Shown: positions 36,580 through 47,110, counted from the first letter of the stretch. The stretch is DNA of 64,000 bases from Alphaproteobacteria bacterium (GCA_018401675.1 JAGYKM010000002.1:151757-215756); one strand, 5' to 3'. Made by a program: numbers and translations. Notes: a model not told the origin generated them from the letters alone.

Positions 36580-37503
36580 ATGAGCTTTCATTGGCGTGGA
36601 CTTAACATTGTTCCTCATACGCGTATTAATTTTATGCATCTTAGGTTTATTGCCTTTGTGTTTGCTTTGGGTATAATTGCTGTGACAGCTATTTCCTTAT
36701 GGATCCAAGGCTTAAATTATGGGGTGGACTTTAAAGGCGGCGTGCTTATGGAAATTCAAACCCAAGGCCCTGCTGATCTCAAGAGCTTGAGAGAAAAGGT
36801 ATCAAGTTTGGGGCTAGGGGATGCCACTTTGCAGACTTTTGGGGATGAAAATCAGGTTCTGATCCGGTTAGGGATGCAAGAAGGTGGAGAGAAAGGGCAG
36901 ATGGAAGCGGTAACCAAAGTCCATGACGCCCTGGGCGCAGATGTTAGTTTTCGCCGAGTGGAAACAGTGGGCCCGAAAATGGGGGCCGAGCTCGTCAAAA
37001 ACAGCATTTATGCTGTTATGTGGTGTATGGGGGCCATGCTTCTTTATATCTGGATTCGGTTTGAATGGCAGTTTGCCCTGTGTGCCATATTGGCTCTTAC
37101 CCATGACGCGATTGCCGTGATAGGTCTTTATACCATTGGTCAACTTGAATTTAATTCCCAAGCTATCGTGGCTATATTAATTACAGTAGGCTATTCAATA
37201 AACGATACGGTGGTGATTTATGACCGTATACGAGAGAATTTAAGAAAATTCCGGACTATGCCTCTCTATGAGCTCCTTAATTTGAGCATTAATGAAACCT
37301 TATCTCGTACCATACTCACCTCTTTTACCACGTTGTTGGCCCTATTTGCGCTCTATCTCCTGGGAGGAGAGGTTATTGCGGATTATGCGTTGCCAATTAT
37401 TGCTGGGGTGGCAGTAGGGACTATTTCTTCTATTTTTCTTTCAGCGCCTTTATTGTTGTTTTTCCATATTCGGCGCAGAGACTCATTGCCTAATAAATCT
37501 TAG
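36580..37503 (+). CDS. secF: Protein translocase subunit SecF
   Basis: 307 residues with six membrane segments. GLNYGVDFKGGVLMEIQTQ is the family N-terminal motif. FRRVETVGPKMGAELVKNS and ILITVGYSINDTVVIYDRIR are the conserved blocks near segments 2 and 4, and the terminal segments carry LFALYLLGGEVIADYALPI. It completes the SecDF complex with the preceding gene; AAAAGGATCACT precedes its start. Confidence 0.96.
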   Translation: MSFHWRGLNIVPHTRINFMHLRFIAFVFALGIIAVTAISLWIQGLNYGVDFKGGVLMEIQTQGPADLKSLREKVSSLGLGDATLQTFGDENQVLIRLGMQEGGEKGQMEAVTKVHDALGADVSFRRVETVGPKMGAELVKNSIYAVMWCMGAMLLYIWIRFEWQFALCAILALTHDAIAVIGLYTIGQLEFNSQAIVAILITVGYSINDTVVIYDRIRENLRKFRTMPLYELLNLSINETLSRTILTSFTTLLALFALYLLGGEVIADYALPIIAGVAVGTISSIFLSAPLLLFFHIRRRDSLPNKS

Positions 37504-37586
37504 GTAATTTCCTTAAATAAGTGAGATAAATGAGTCTGGGACTAGGGTGTCCTGGAGGTGTACGGATATCAAAAGAGGGTCAAATT

Positions 37587-38663
37587 GTGGCAAGTCAACT
37601 GGTAACAGACTTAACCAAATCTATTGAAGCGTGCGACACCATAGAAGCCTTGGAGGGAGTGAGGGTTTCTATTTTTGGAAAGAAAGGGATTCTTACCGAG
37701 TCCATGAAGGGCCTAGCCCAATGTAGTCCCGATGAAAAGAAAGTCCGTGGGAAAGAGCTTAATGACTCTAAGGAAATTTTAGAAGCTTTGCTTCTTGAGC
37801 GGCGGGCAGTTTTGAGTCTTTCCAAAATCCAAGAAGAAGTGGCAAAAGCATGGGGAGACATTACTCTTGACTCCCAGGAAGTTTGGGAGGGAAAATTACA
37901 TCCCCTCACTAGAACACAAGAAAGAATTCTGGAGTTTTTTGGATCTCGGGGATTTCATTTTGCCCAAGGACCTCAGATTGAAACTCAGGACAATAATTTT
38001 ACTTTTTTAAATATGCCTGATCATCATCCCGCGCGACAAAGCCAAGATACTTTCTACTTGAAGGCGATCAATCCAGATAAGTCTAATGAGCCATTGTTAT
38101 TGCGGACCCATACTTCCACAGTTCAGATTAGACAGATGCAACACCAGAAGCCCCCCTTTAGGTTACTATCCCTAGGCTCTGTATTTAGGTCTGACTATGA
38201 TGCCACCCACACCCCCATGTTTCATCAGTTAGAGGGATTGGTGATCGAAAAGCATATAGATATGGGCCATTTGAAGGGCATCTTGACAGATTTCCTAACT
38301 TATTTTTTTGATGATAAGAATTTAAAAATACGATTTCGCCCCAGTTATTTCCCTTTTACTGAGCCGGGAGCTGAAGTGGATATAGGGTACAGCCTTCATG
38401 AGGGGAAGGTCCGATTGGGTGGAGATGAAAAATGGTTGGAGGTACTGGGGTGTGGCATGGTGCACCCGAATGTATTAAAGAATTGTGCCATTAATCCTGA
38501 GAATAACCAAGGGTTCGCCTTTGGTATGGGCCTTGAGAGATTAACCATGCTTAAAGGGGGCATGAGTGATTTACGGCCCTTTTTTGAGGGGGATTTGCGT
38601 TGGCTTTCTCACTATGGATATATGGCCATGTTTAAGCCTTTACTTGGGCAAGGAGATATATAA
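37587..38663 (+). CDS. pheS: Phenylalanine-tRNA ligase alpha subunit
   Basis: 358 residues from GTG 37587. With PheT it charges tRNA-Phe. An N-terminal coiled coil (EALEGVRVSIFGKKGILTES) is followed by the class II core: HPLTRTQERILEFFGSRGF, HHPARQSQDTFYL, LLRTHTSTVQIRQM (motif 2 region), HQLEGLVIEKHIDMGHLKG, FRPSYFPFTEPGAEVDI and FGMGLERLTMLKGGMSDLR (motif 3). ATG 37530 is in frame, but lacks a ribosome site and adds a foreign-looking 19 residues; GTG 37587 has GAGGG in front. Its stop overlaps the pheT ATG. Confidence 0.93.
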   Translation: MASQLVTDLTKSIEACDTIEALEGVRVSIFGKKGILTESMKGLAQCSPDEKKVRGKELNDSKEILEALLLERRAVLSLSKIQEEVAKAWGDITLDSQEVWEGKLHPLTRTQERILEFFGSRGFHFAQGPQIETQDNNFTFLNMPDHHPARQSQDTFYLKAINPDKSNEPLLLRTHTSTVQIRQMQHQKPPFRLLSLGSVFRSDYDATHTPMFHQLEGLVIEKHIDMGHLKGILTDFLTYFFDDKNLKIRFRPSYFPFTEPGAEVDIGYSLHEGKVRLGGDEKWLEVLGCGMVHPNVLKNCAINPENNQGFAFGMGLERLTMLKGGMSDLRPFFEGDLRWLSHYGYMAMFKPLLGQGDI

Positions 38664-41080
38664 TGCGATTTTCCATGTCCTGGCTCAAGCTATTTTTGAC
38701 AACCACAGCGACGCCAGAAGCTATAGCTGAAAAGCTGACCGATTTGGGATTAGAAGTGGAATCCATGGTGGATGAGGGGAAAGAGTATGCGCCCTTTAAA
38801 GTGGTTCGTGTAATGGAAGTCAGTCCCCATCCAGACGCGGATAAGCTCAATGTATGTGGTGTGGACCAAGGGGATGGTGTTTTGCTTCAAATTGTATGTG
38901 GGGCCCCAAATGTGAGAGTAGGTATGCTTGCCGCATTGGCGCCCGTAGGCGTAACTCTTCCGGGATCTACCATTAAAATGAAGGCCGCTCACATTCGAGG
39001 CGTTGAGAGTTTCGGTATGTTGTGCTCAGCCAAAGAGCTTGGGTTGGGAGGCGACGGGTCGGGCATCCTTGATCTGGATGGGGGAACGCCCGGACAGTCT
39101 TTGGGGGATCTGGATGGATTTTCAAAGAGTGTGTTTGAGGTGAGCATTACCCCCAATAGAGCTGATTGTATGGGCGTATATGGCATTGCCAGAGATCTTG
39201 CAGCTGGGGGTTTAGGGGTACTGAAAGATCTTCCTGTGGGCGATTCGGAAATTGAGGCCATGCATACAAAAGTTGGTGGACTAAGGGTATCTGTGGACTT
39301 GGGGTTAACCCCTTCAGCCTGTCCAGAATTCAGAGCATGTGGCATGAGCGACGTCCGTAATGGAGAAAGTCCAGAATGGCTTAAAGCTTTCTTAGAGGTT
39401 GCCGGTTTGGAACCAATCTCCGCTTTAGTGGACATCACAAATTTTATATCCTTGAGTTTTGCGCGTCCCATGCATGTTTATGATTTGGACAAAATTAAAG
39501 GCGGCCTTACAGTGAGATTCGCCGCGGAAAACGAGATTTTTTCAGCCCTAAATGGAAAAACCTACCAACTCACTCCAGATATGGTGGTGATTGCCGATGA
39601 GGACAGCGTCTGTTCTCTGGGGGGTATTATGGGAGGGATGGATTCACGGTGCACCAGTGAAACTCAGTCAATTCTCATTGAGTGTGCTCTATTTGATGCA
39701 ACGCTCATTGGCAAAACCGGGCAAAAACTTAAGATTATTTCCGATGCACGATCTCGGCTTGAAAGGGGTGTAGATCCCCAGAGCACTTTATTTGGATTAT
39801 CTTATGGGGTGAGGTTGATAAAGGAGATATGTGGGGGATCGGTGTCTTTTCTTGAGAGTTATGGCGGCGTTTCGAGGGCCCCTTTAGTTCTTTCGTGGGA
39901 TGATGAGGTTTTTGTTCAAAAAACGGGCGTGAGTCTTCAAGAAGGAGAAGGGCTATCCATTTTGAAGCGGCTTGGTTTTATCCATAAAGGGGGGAGGGAG
40001 ATAGAAGTACCGTCGTGGCGATTGGATGTATCCTTGCTTGAGGACTTAATCGAGGAAGTCATACGAATAAAGGGATACGACTCTATTCCTTTGAAAGAGC
40101 TCGGCTCCTTTTCAACGAGGGAGAGTCGGTCTGAAGGAGAGGCTCAAAGAAAGCTTTTTCACACTAAGCATGTGTTAGCTCACTCAGGGTTAAATGAGGT
40201 TATTACTTATGCTTTTATCCACCCAAAGGAAGCTGCTCTTTTCGGGGATCTAGATGAAAGACGCTATTTGGATAATCCTTTGTCTCCTGAATTAAGTGTC
40301 ATGAGGCCTAGTCTTCTGCCCGGATTGATCAAGGTTTTGGAAAAAAATAATACCCACGGCATAGGGGATGTGGGGGTATTTGAGATGGGGTCCATCTTCT
40401 TTCCCAGAGAGGGGATAACTGAAGAAAAAAGTGTGGCAGGTGTTTTGCGAGGGATGGCAAATCCTCTAAATTGGCGTGGGCCAAGCAGGAATTATGATTT
40501 CTTGGATGCCAAAGAGAGGGCATTTAAGATGATCAGGGCTTGGGATATAGATGAGCGAGCACTTGAGATAGATCGATCAGAATTGCCTTCGTGGTTGCAT
40601 CCTAAGGAGTCAGGGCGGATCTATGGGAAAGGAGAGAAAAATAGAGGAAAAAATCTAGGCTATTTTGGAACGCTCCATCCTCAAGTGATTCAAGCATTGG
40701 ATTTATCAAAGCGTGAACCCATAGCGTGTTTTGAAATTAATCTAGATAGATTAGGGCGTTTAAGAAATAAAAAAGACGGGGGATCTTTTTGTCCTTCTGC
40801 TTTTCCTAAAGTGACAAGAGATTTTTCTTTTTTGATGAACGCTCACAAAGACATCGGTCCTTTACTAGAAAAAATAAAGAAAGTGGATGGATCTTTGATC
40901 GAAAAAGTGATTGTTTTTGATATTTATCAGGGAAAAAATATCGACTCTTCTAAAAAAGCGGTGGCCTTTAGGGTATGGATTTCTTCTATGGAAAAAACCC
41001 TAACGGACCATGAAATTACGGATTTGTGCACGCGGATAAGTTCTGTGTGTGAGCAAGAAGGGCTTTTGTTGCGCGCTTAA
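38663..41080 (+). CDS. pheT: Phenylalanine-tRNA ligase beta subunit
   Basis: 805 residues, full length. The N-terminal tRNA-binding OB domain is present (FKVVRVMEVSPHPDADKLNV, QIVCGAPNVRVG), then B3/B4 editing region (SITPNRADCMGVYGIARDLA, LVDITNFISLSFARPMHVYD), B5 (VPSWRLDVSLLEDLIEEVIR), the catalytic-like core and the C-terminal anticodon-binding domain (FPKVTRDFSFLMN). The ATG overlaps the pheS stop (TAATG), so the two subunits are translated in step. Confidence 0.96.
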   Translation: MRFSMSWLKLFLTTTATPEAIAEKLTDLGLEVESMVDEGKEYAPFKVVRVMEVSPHPDADKLNVCGVDQGDGVLLQIVCGAPNVRVGMLAALAPVGVTLPGSTIKMKAAHIRGVESFGMLCSAKELGLGGDGSGILDLDGGTPGQSLGDLDGFSKSVFEVSITPNRADCMGVYGIARDLAAGGLGVLKDLPVGDSEIEAMHTKVGGLRVSVDLGLTPSACPEFRACGMSDVRNGESPEWLKAFLEVAGLEPISALVDITNFISLSFARPMHVYDLDKIKGGLTVRFAAENEIFSALNGKTYQLTPDMVVIADEDSVCSLGGIMGGMDSRCTSETQSILIECALFDATLIGKTGQKLKIISDARSRLERGVDPQSTLFGLSYGVRLIKEICGGSVSFLESYGGVSRAPLVLSWDDEVFVQKTGVSLQEGEGLSILKRLGFIHKGGREIEVPSWRLDVSLLEDLIEEVIRIKGYDSIPLKELGSFSTRESRSEGEAQRKLFHTKHVLAHSGLNEVITYAFIHPKEAALFGDLDERRYLDNPLSPELSVMRPSLLPGLIKVLEKNNTHGIGDVGVFEMGSIFFPREGITEEKSVAGVLRGMANPLNWRGPSRNYDFLDAKERAFKMIRAWDIDERALEIDRSELPSWLHPKESGRIYGKGEKNRGKNLGYFGTLHPQVIQALDLSKREPIACFEINLDRLGRLRNKKDGGSFCPSAFPKVTRDFSFLMNAHKDIGPLLEKIKKVDGSLIEKVIVFDIYQGKNIDSSKKAVAFRVWISSMEKTLTDHEITDLCTRISSVCEQEGLLLRA

Positions 41081-41110
41081 GCGTGAAGCTATTTATAAGG
41101 ATCTTTATCC

Positions 41111-42922
41111 ATGTCGACGACTTTCCCCATCACTCATATCCGTAATTTCTCCATTGTTGCGCATATTGATCATGGTAAATCTACTCTTGCTGACCGTTTA
41201 ATTGAAAAAACGGGCACTATGGAAAAAAGAGATTTGAAAGATCAAATGCTCGACTCTATGGACATTGAGAGAGAGCGTGGGATTACCATCAAGGCACAAA
41301 CAGTACGTCTTATCTACAAGGCACGTAATAACGAGACTTATGAACTCAATCTTATGGATACACCAGGTCATGTGGATTTCGCATATGAGGTAAGCCGGTC
41401 CTTGGCCGCGTGTGAAGGTTCAATTCTTGTGGTGGATGCCAGTCAGGGTGTGGAAGCTCAAACCTTGGCCAATGTCTATCTTGCCTTGGACAATAGTCAC
41501 GAAATTATCCCCGTCCTCAATAAAGTAGACTTGCCAGCCGCTGATCCTCAAAGAGTGCGGGATCAAATCGAAGATGTGATTGGGTTAGATGCCCAAGATG
41601 CGGTGCTTATTTCAGCAAAGACAGGCCTAGGGGTTGAAGAGGTTTTAGAAGCTATTGTCCATCGCTTGCCTGCGCCTACGGGGGATCGATTGGCTCCGCT
41701 AAAGGCCCTTTTGGTGGATAGTTGGTATGACGCCTATTTGGGGGTTGTTATATTGGTGCGTATTAAGGATGGAGTATTGAAGACTGGACAGAAAGTCAAA
41801 ATGCTGGCTACCCATGGATCCTATTTGGTGGAGCAAGTCGGGGTCTTCTCTCCTAAAATGGTGGTGACAAAGAGCCTCGAAGCGGGAGAAATTGGATTTT
41901 TTACAGCCAGTATTAAGCATGTATCGGATTGTCAAATTGGAGATACCATTGGGGACGAAAGGAATGATCGTCTGGAAGCTCTTCCTGGGTTTAAGCCTTC
42001 TATTCCTGTGGTATTTTGTGGTCTCTTTCCTATGGATTCTGAGGAATATGGTCGGCTGCGAGAAAGCCTGGAGAGATTACACCTCAATGACGCCAGCTTT
42101 AGTTACGAAGCGGAAACGTCGGCGGCTTTAGGGTTTGGTTTTCGATGTGGGTTTTTAGGGCTTCTCCATCTGGAAATCATACAAGAGCGTTTAGAACGAG
42201 AATTTAAGTTAGATCTTATCGCTACCGCACCCAGTGTGATTTACAAAATCCACACATCTCGAGGGGATCCTTTTGAGCTTCATAATCCTGCAGACATGCC
42301 AGACGCGGGAGAGATTACCCATATTGAAGAGCCTTGGATCAAGGCCACCGTACTGGTTCCCGATGAATATTTAGGGGCGCTTCTTACCTTGTGTGCAGAA
42401 CGCCGTGGTGAGCAAATTGATCTTACCTATGTGGGATCGAGGGCCATGGTCATCTATCGTTTGCCTTTAAATGAAGTGGTTTTTGATTTTTATGATCGCC
42501 TTAAATCGTTAAGTCGAGGTTACGCTAGCTTTGATTATCAGCCTGATTCTTACCGTGAGGGAGATCTGGTGAAGCTATCTATTATGGTAAACGGAGAACC
42601 TGTGGATGCGCTCTCCATGATAGCTCATAAGAATAGAGCTGAAGGGAGAGGCAGGGTGGTGTGTGAGCGTCTTAAAACTCTTATTCCCAGACAGTTATTT
42701 AAGATAGCTATCCAGGCAGCCATAGGCGGACGGGTTGTCGCTCGGGAAACAGTAGCCGCCTTGAGAAAAGACGTAACCGCTAAATGCTATGGAGGAGATA
42801 TTTCTCGGAAAAAGAAACTCCTTGATAAGCAAAAAGAAGGTAAGAAAAAAATGCGTCAATTCGGAAAAGTGGAAATTCCTCAAAAGGCGTTTTTAGAAGC
42901 ACTCAAAATGGGCGACTCTTAA
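41111..42922 (+). CDS. lepA: Elongation factor 4 (LepA)
   Basis: 603 residues. A ribosomal GTPase that acts on stalled or initiating ribosomes. G1 [11 protein letters not shown]2 [12 protein letters not shown]3 DTPGHVDF and G4 [10 protein letters not shown] are intact. The LepA-specific C-terminal domain is recognisable ([54 protein letters not shown]). AAGGATCTTTATCC precedes the start. Last gene of the rightward run. Confidence 0.97.
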   Translation: MSTTFPITHIRNFSIVAHIDHGKSTLADRLIEKTGTMEKRDLKDQMLDSMDIERERGITIKAQTVRLIYKARNNETYELNLMDTPGHVDFAYEVSRSLAACEGSILVVDASQGVEAQTLANVYLALDNSHEIIPVLNKVDLPAADPQRVRDQIEDVIGLDAQDAVLISAKTGLGVEEVLEAIVHRLPAPTGDRLAPLKALLVDSWYDAYLGVVILVRIKDGVLKTGQKVKMLATHGSYLVEQVGVFSPKMVVTKSLEAGEIGFFTASIKHVSDCQIGDTIGDERNDRLEALPGFKPSIPVVFCGLFPMDSEEYGRLRESLERLHLNDASFSYEAETSAALGFGFRCGFLGLLHLEIIQERLEREFKLDLIATAPSVIYKIHTSRGDPFELHNPADMPDAGEITHIEEPWIKATVLVPDEYLGALLTLCAERRGEQIDLTYVGSRAMVIYRLPLNEVVFDFYDRLKSLSRGYASFDYQPDSYREGDLVKLSIMVNGEPVDALSMIAHKNRAEGRGRVVCERLKTLIPRQLFKIAIQAAIGGRVVARETVAALRKDVTAKCYGGDISRKKKLLDKQKEGKKKMRQFGKVEIPQKAFLEALKMGDS

Positions 42923-43009
42923 GATCAAAATCTTGGGAGTACGCGGTGCTAACTTCTTATGCTGGGGGGAACAACATCTCACCTGCATAACGGGGTCTTG
43001 CTTAAGAGC

Positions 43010-43372
43010 TCAGGCGCTAGTTGAGCACTGTGCAGACGAGGGATTTGCGGCACAGTTGCAAGCTTGGAGATGGGACTTGCAACGATTGAGACGGATGCGA
43101 AGTTCTGAAATGGTTTCGGCAAGCGTTTCGGTTTCTTCTGCACAGGCTTTGTTTCTGTTCTTATGTCGTTTTCTTTTGCTGCCTCTGGGAGCGTTTTTTT
43201 GTTCTTCAGTCTGTAGTTTGGTTCGGAGTGCCAAATTTCGGGCCTTTAGCACCAAGATCTCTTTTTTGGCTTGGGGTAAAGACAAAATCTGGCCATCAGC
43301 TATGCCCTCAAAAACTACGCCACCCAGAGCAAAAATAGTAAGAAAAAAAAGTGAAGATTTTTTGAGGTGCAT
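43010..43372 (-). CDS. Small exported coiled-coil protein
   Basis: 120 residues from ATG 43372, which has AAGGAAGAAAGCC upstream. A signal peptide (MHLKKSSLFFLTIFALGGVV) leads to a Lys/Arg-rich, heptad-like middle (EILVLKARNLALRTKLQTEE, AETISELRIRLNRCKSHL) and a Cys-containing tail. No family recognised. The opposite-strand frame over the same bases was rejected as a shadow. It lies between lepA and the secretin-like gene and is transcribed away from both. Confidence 0.6.
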   Translation of the reverse strand: MHLKKSSLFFLTIFALGGVVFEGIADGQILSLPQAKKEILVLKARNLALRTKLQTEEQKNAPRGSKRKRHKNRNKACAEETETLAETISELRIRLNRCKSHLQACNCAANPSSAQCSTSA

Positions 43373-43635
43373 GGCTTTCTTCCTTCTAGGTTGTGTGGTG
43401 CGCACTAGATCTAGGTCTTGTTTTCAGAAGGCCTCGCCCCTAGGGTACCAACGTCAAAGATGTTCGTTATCGGTTCTTTAGGTAAGTGTACAGCAAGAGA
43501 GGAGCAGTAATCTAGGGGAAAAACATACATTATCAGAAGGTTTTGAAAGAAAGTCTCTAGAAAAATACGAGAAATATAGATAGAGTACCATCTATAAATA
43601 TGAAAATTCTAAACAGGTGGAAGGAGTGCTCCTCT

Positions 43636-45675
43636 TTGAAAACGAGAAAGAAAGCTCTGCAAGTGGCATCTTTTGCTTTGAGTATGGGCGCCTTGTCACT
43701 TTTATCAGGCTGTACCAGTATATTATCAGATTTGAATCCTATTGAATCTTCATATGATAAGAATAAACCTCTCGAATCCACACCCGAGGGTGTAATGAAA
43801 AGTAGGTCCAAAGGGGATGAGGGAATAGAGTTTTTAAGGAAGGGACAATACCAACGGGCCATTGGCTGCTTTTCTAAAGCCATAAGACTTAACCCTCAAA
43901 ACGGCTATCTCCATTACTTAAATGCTCTGGCTCATACTTTTCTTGGTCACACGAAACCGGCGGCATATTCAAACGCTCAAGTTGGCTTCCAGGTGGCTTT
44001 GCGTTTAGATCCAGGCAATTCCTGGGCAGCTTATAATTTTGGGCAGCTCTATCTGATGTTGGGGGAGTATAGTAAGGCGCAAGACCAATTTGCTAATGCG
44101 TTACTATCTTCTCCCAAGAATACCCAATTTCTGATGGCGTTTACAGTGACTTCTTACTTGGTGCAAGATGTGGTGTCAGCTCTTCAAGGTGTGAAAGAAC
44201 TGGAGACCTTGGGCGTGCAGTCTGCGGAATTTTACAGAACGGCGACTTTAGTCTATGCGGCCAGCAACGAGCCGAAGAAAGCCTTAGAGAACCTCAGATC
44301 TTTTGAGAAATCCCGGCCTCGACCTGAGCTTACGAGCTATCTGAAAGAAAGAGTGGCATCTTGGGAGCAGTTCTTTCGGTTGATTCCAAGGGAAGATCTA
44401 GAGGCTCTCGTAGCCCAGCCGAAGGGTGCTTTGGCCAAAGCTGCGCTTCCTGGGCTCTCCTCTACCCTCAAGGGGAAATCAAAAGCACATAAGGAGAAAA
44501 CGTCTAAGAAGAAAGTATCCCATAAAAAAAGAACAAAGCACCAAGAGGTTGAAAGTTCTGATTTGGAGGGCACTTCTTCCCAAGAAGAAAGCGACAGAAC
44601 GTCTGCGGACTCGGTTCTACACATGAACCTTACTGAGGTTGATGTGACTTCTGAGAATGAGACGCCACTTGAACTTCACAACCAAATGGTGGTGTTAGAT
44701 GTCTTAATCATAAGAACGGAGATGATTAGAGATGCGTCTTTGGGACAAAACATCATGAGCAGTCTAGGTCCTGTGGAAGGGTTTGGGGGCAATCCACTTT
44801 GGGGCTATACTTATGGTACAGCGGGGGCTTTCTCTAATGCATCCAATGGAGTGGTTACCAGCCCTAATTCTGTAGTGACTCAGTCTTTAGGGTTGTCGAG
44901 TGTATCTTACTCATTGGATATTGCAAATAACGCCCATACCCATAGCGACATTGTAGCTACACCTTCTTTGGTGGCAACCCATGGTAAGCAGTCCAAATTT
45001 TTCAGTGGGACGGCAGTAACTTTGGCTCTAACAAGTACCCAAGGGGGAGGCAACTTAGTCACTCATGAAGTTGGGGTTAATTTAAAGGTAACGCCAACGT
45101 TTTTGGAGGATGGTAGAATTTCTTTGGATGTGAGTGCGGAGCGGAGTGAATTCTCTAACTCAGCTTTGCCCGGAAACGTTGAAGTCAGTTCTATTACAAC
45201 CCCAGTTATGCAAACCGTTACGAGTTCTATGACGGCCACAGGAGTTTTGGGTAAAGGCCAAAGTATGATTGTGAGTGGTTTGAAGGAAAATGTAAAAGTA
45301 AACGCACGATCTGGGACGCCGGGGCTAGAGGATGTACCAGTGGCGAGCTTTTTCTTTTCCCATGAAGCAGTGCAACAACTAGATCGGACAGTTATATTTA
45401 TCATCTCTCCCCGATTTAATGAAAAAGTGGTGAAAGATGCTAATGGGCAGTGGATTGTTTTACCCACAGAAGAGGTGGATAAATCTCAGCATTATTTAAC
45501 CTTGCTCAAGCATGATTTTTCACATATTTTTTCTTCTGCTTATGAAAAACCCCTTCTAAAAGGGCTGCTGCAGCCACAGTTTTCACGGCACTTTAGGCCT
45601 AAAGATATGCCTATCCATGAAGAAGAAGCTATTAACCTACCCAGCACTCTCGATGCTATAAGAGATTATGTGTGA
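43636..45675 (+). CDS. Lipoprotein with TPR repeats fused to a secretin domain
   Basis: 679 residues from TTG 43636, which has GGAAGGAG at good spacing; ATG 43600 is in frame but has no ribosome site. The start gives a clean lipoprotein signal peptide ending LSLLSGC. Residues about 60-230 are TPRs (GIEFLRKGQYQRAIGCFSKA, WAAYNFGQLYLMLGEYSKA). A Lys/Ser/Glu-rich linker follows. The C-terminal 300 residues match the secretin pore domain of type II secretion and type IV pilus systems: VVLDVLIIRTE, ATPSLVATHGK, VGVNLKVTPTFLEDGRISLD and TGVLGKGQSMIVSGLKE, ending VPVASFFFSHE and RTVIFIISPRF. Probably an outer-membrane channel or a piece of a Tad/Flp- or MSHA-like system; no other pilus genes are in the window. 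Confidence 0.82.
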   Translation: MKTRKKALQVASFALSMGALSLLSGCTSILSDLNPIESSYDKNKPLESTPEGVMKSRSKGDEGIEFLRKGQYQRAIGCFSKAIRLNPQNGYLHYLNALAHTFLGHTKPAAYSNAQVGFQVALRLDPGNSWAAYNFGQLYLMLGEYSKAQDQFANALLSSPKNTQFLMAFTVTSYLVQDVVSALQGVKELETLGVQSAEFYRTATLVYAASNEPKKALENLRSFEKSRPRPELTSYLKERVASWEQFFRLIPREDLEALVAQPKGALAKAALPGLSSTLKGKSKAHKEKTSKKKVSHKKRTKHQEVESSDLEGTSSQEESDRTSADSVLHMNLTEVDVTSENETPLELHNQMVVLDVLIIRTEMIRDASLGQNIMSSLGPVEGFGGNPLWGYTYGTAGAFSNASNGVVTSPNSVVTQSLGLSSVSYSLDIANNAHTHSDIVATPSLVATHGKQSKFFSGTAVTLALTSTQGGGNLVTHEVGVNLKVTPTFLEDGRISLDVSAERSEFSNSALPGNVEVSSITTPVMQTVTSSMTATGVLGKGQSMIVSGLKENVKVNARSGTPGLEDVPVASFFFSHEAVQQLDRTVIFIISPRFNEKVVKDANGQWIVLPTEEVDKSQHYLTLLKHDFSHIFSSAYEKPLLKGLLQPQFSRHFRPKDMPIHEEEAINLPSTLDAIRDYV

Positions 45676-45699
45676 GGGTGCGGCTTGAGATAGGATGGG

Positions 45700-46512
45700 C
45701 TATTGTTCGTTGAGAACTTTTAAGAGGTCACGAACCAAAAGAGGTGGTCCTGCCACTAAAGACGTGCTTTCCAAGGTAAAGGGCTTTCCTTCGCGATCCA
45801 GTACGTAGCCGCCAGCTTCCTTAATAAGGAGAACGCCTGCAGCAACATCCCACGGCTTTAGGCCATCTTGCCAGCACGCATCAAAGCGGGCAGAAGCAAC
45901 ATAAGCAAGATCCAAAGACGCAGCACCCCACATGCGTATGCCGATCCCTCGACCCTGTAGATGAGCTAAATCAGTTAAGGCACGTTGGTCAAAACTTTCT
46001 TTACCCAAAACAAGTCCCGTGGCCAGAAAACACTCTTGGGCCGATTGTATCTTAGTGACACGAATTCGTCTGTCGTTGCAAAAGGCGCCTGCGCCTTTCT
46101 CAGTACTGTATAAGTCATTTTTCAAAGGATCATAGATGACGCCCGCTACGATTTCTCCATTTTGCTCTAAGGCAACGGAGATAGCAAAGTGAGGCAGTCC
46201 ATGTAAAAAATTCGATGTTCCATCTAAAGGATCTATAATCCATCGTGATGTAGGATCTGTCCCTACAATAGGCGCCCCTTCTTCAGTCAAAAAGCCAAAA
46301 TCTGGGCGGGCCTTTGTCAGTTCTTTGCGTAAGAGACGATCGGCCTTCAAGTCCGCGTTAGAGACAAAGTCGCCAGGGCCCTTTTTGGAAATTTGAAGGT
46401 TTTCAACTTCTCCAAAATCCCTCACAAGATTGCGAGAAGCCTTGTGAACTGCCTGAATCATTACATTTAAAATCGGAGACTTTGGGCTGCGGGCTGCGTG
46501 ATGGTTTTGCAT
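45700..46512 (-). CDS. suhB: Inositol monophosphatase family protein (SuhB-like)
   Basis: 270 residues. The Mg-dependent phosphatase signature is WIIDPLDGTSNFLHGLP (motif 1, DPLDGT) and WQDGLKPWDVAAGVLLIKEAGG (motif 2). FLTEEGAPIVG supplies the metal-binding Glu. SuhB-type proteins dephosphorylate inositol phosphate and in bacteria also aid rRNA antitermination. AAAAGGACATACC precedes the ATG. It lies 19 bases after efp, same strand, likely co-transcribed. Confidence 0.9.
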   Translation of the reverse strand: MQNHHAARSPKSPILNVMIQAVHKASRNLVRDFGEVENLQISKKGPGDFVSNADLKADRLLRKELTKARPDFGFLTEEGAPIVGTDPTSRWIIDPLDGTSNFLHGLPHFAISVALEQNGEIVAGVIYDPLKNDLYSTEKGAGAFCNDRRIRVTKIQSAQECFLATGLVLGKESFDQRALTDLAHLQGRGIGIRMWGAASLDLAYVASARFDACWQDGLKPWDVAAGVLLIKEAGGYVLDREGKPFTLESTSLVAGPPLLVRDLLKVLNEQ

Positions 46513-46531
46513 GGTATGTCCTTTTAAAAAG

Positions 46532-47110
46532 TCAATTTTTGGCTTCTTTTGCCCGTTCTACATAACTCATATCTTCCGTATGCAGAACAATCTTGGCTCC
46601 AGCTTCAATATGAGGAGGAACTTGGACGCGCAACCCATTAGCCAAGAGAGCCGGTTTATAAGAAGAAGTTGCAGTCTGCCCTTTAATAACTGGATCAGCT
46701 TCAATCACTTCCAGAATCACAGTATCTGGCAAGTTGAGACCAATAACCGCTCCTTCGTGGAGAAGAATTTGGACATTCATACCTTCTTGTAAAAATTTTA
46801 TCTTATCTTCCCCGATGGTTTCGTCAGAAAGTTGAAGCTGTTCATAGGTTTCTTGGTTCATGAAAGAGTAATCACCTTTTTCTTCGTAGAGAAATTGGTA
46901 GGTGGCTTCATCCAAGCGCACTCTTTCTACGGCTTCACTAGACCTAAATCTCTCGTTGAGTTTGGTGCCTGTTTTGACATCCTTCAATTCTACTTGAAGA
47001 TAGGCGCCTCCCTTTCCGGGCTGAGTATGTTGGGTTTTAACCGCAACCCAAAGACGATTTTGATGATTGATTAAATAACCAGGGCGGATTGCGTTTCCAT
47101 TTATCTTCAT
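46532..47110 (-). CDS. efp: Elongation factor P
   Basis: 192 residues, three OB-like domains. EF-P relieves ribosomes stalled at polyproline. The N-terminal KOW-like domain has HTQPGKGGAYLQVELKDVKT, with the Lys that is modified in many bacteria at the tip. The C-terminal ATSSYKPALLANGLRVQVPP and EAGAKIVLHTEDMSYVERA are the family signature. AAAAGGATTTGTC precedes the start. No EpmA/EpmB modification gene is in the window. Confidence 0.96.
   Translation of the reverse strand: MKINGNAIRPGYLINHQNRLWVAVKTQHTQPGKGGAYLQVELKDVKTGTKLNERFRSSEAVERVRLDEATYQFLYEEKGDYSFMNQETYEQLQLSDETIGEDKIKFLQEGMNVQILLHEGAVIGLNLPDTVILEVIEADPVIKGQTATSSYKPALLANGLRVQVPPHIEAGAKIVLHTEDMSYVERAKEAKN

Noticed and set aside
42933..43481. 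182-codon plus-strand frame
   Set aside because: It covers the minus-strand exported coiled-coil gene, has no family and poor ribosome site; the minus-strand reading has a signal peptide.
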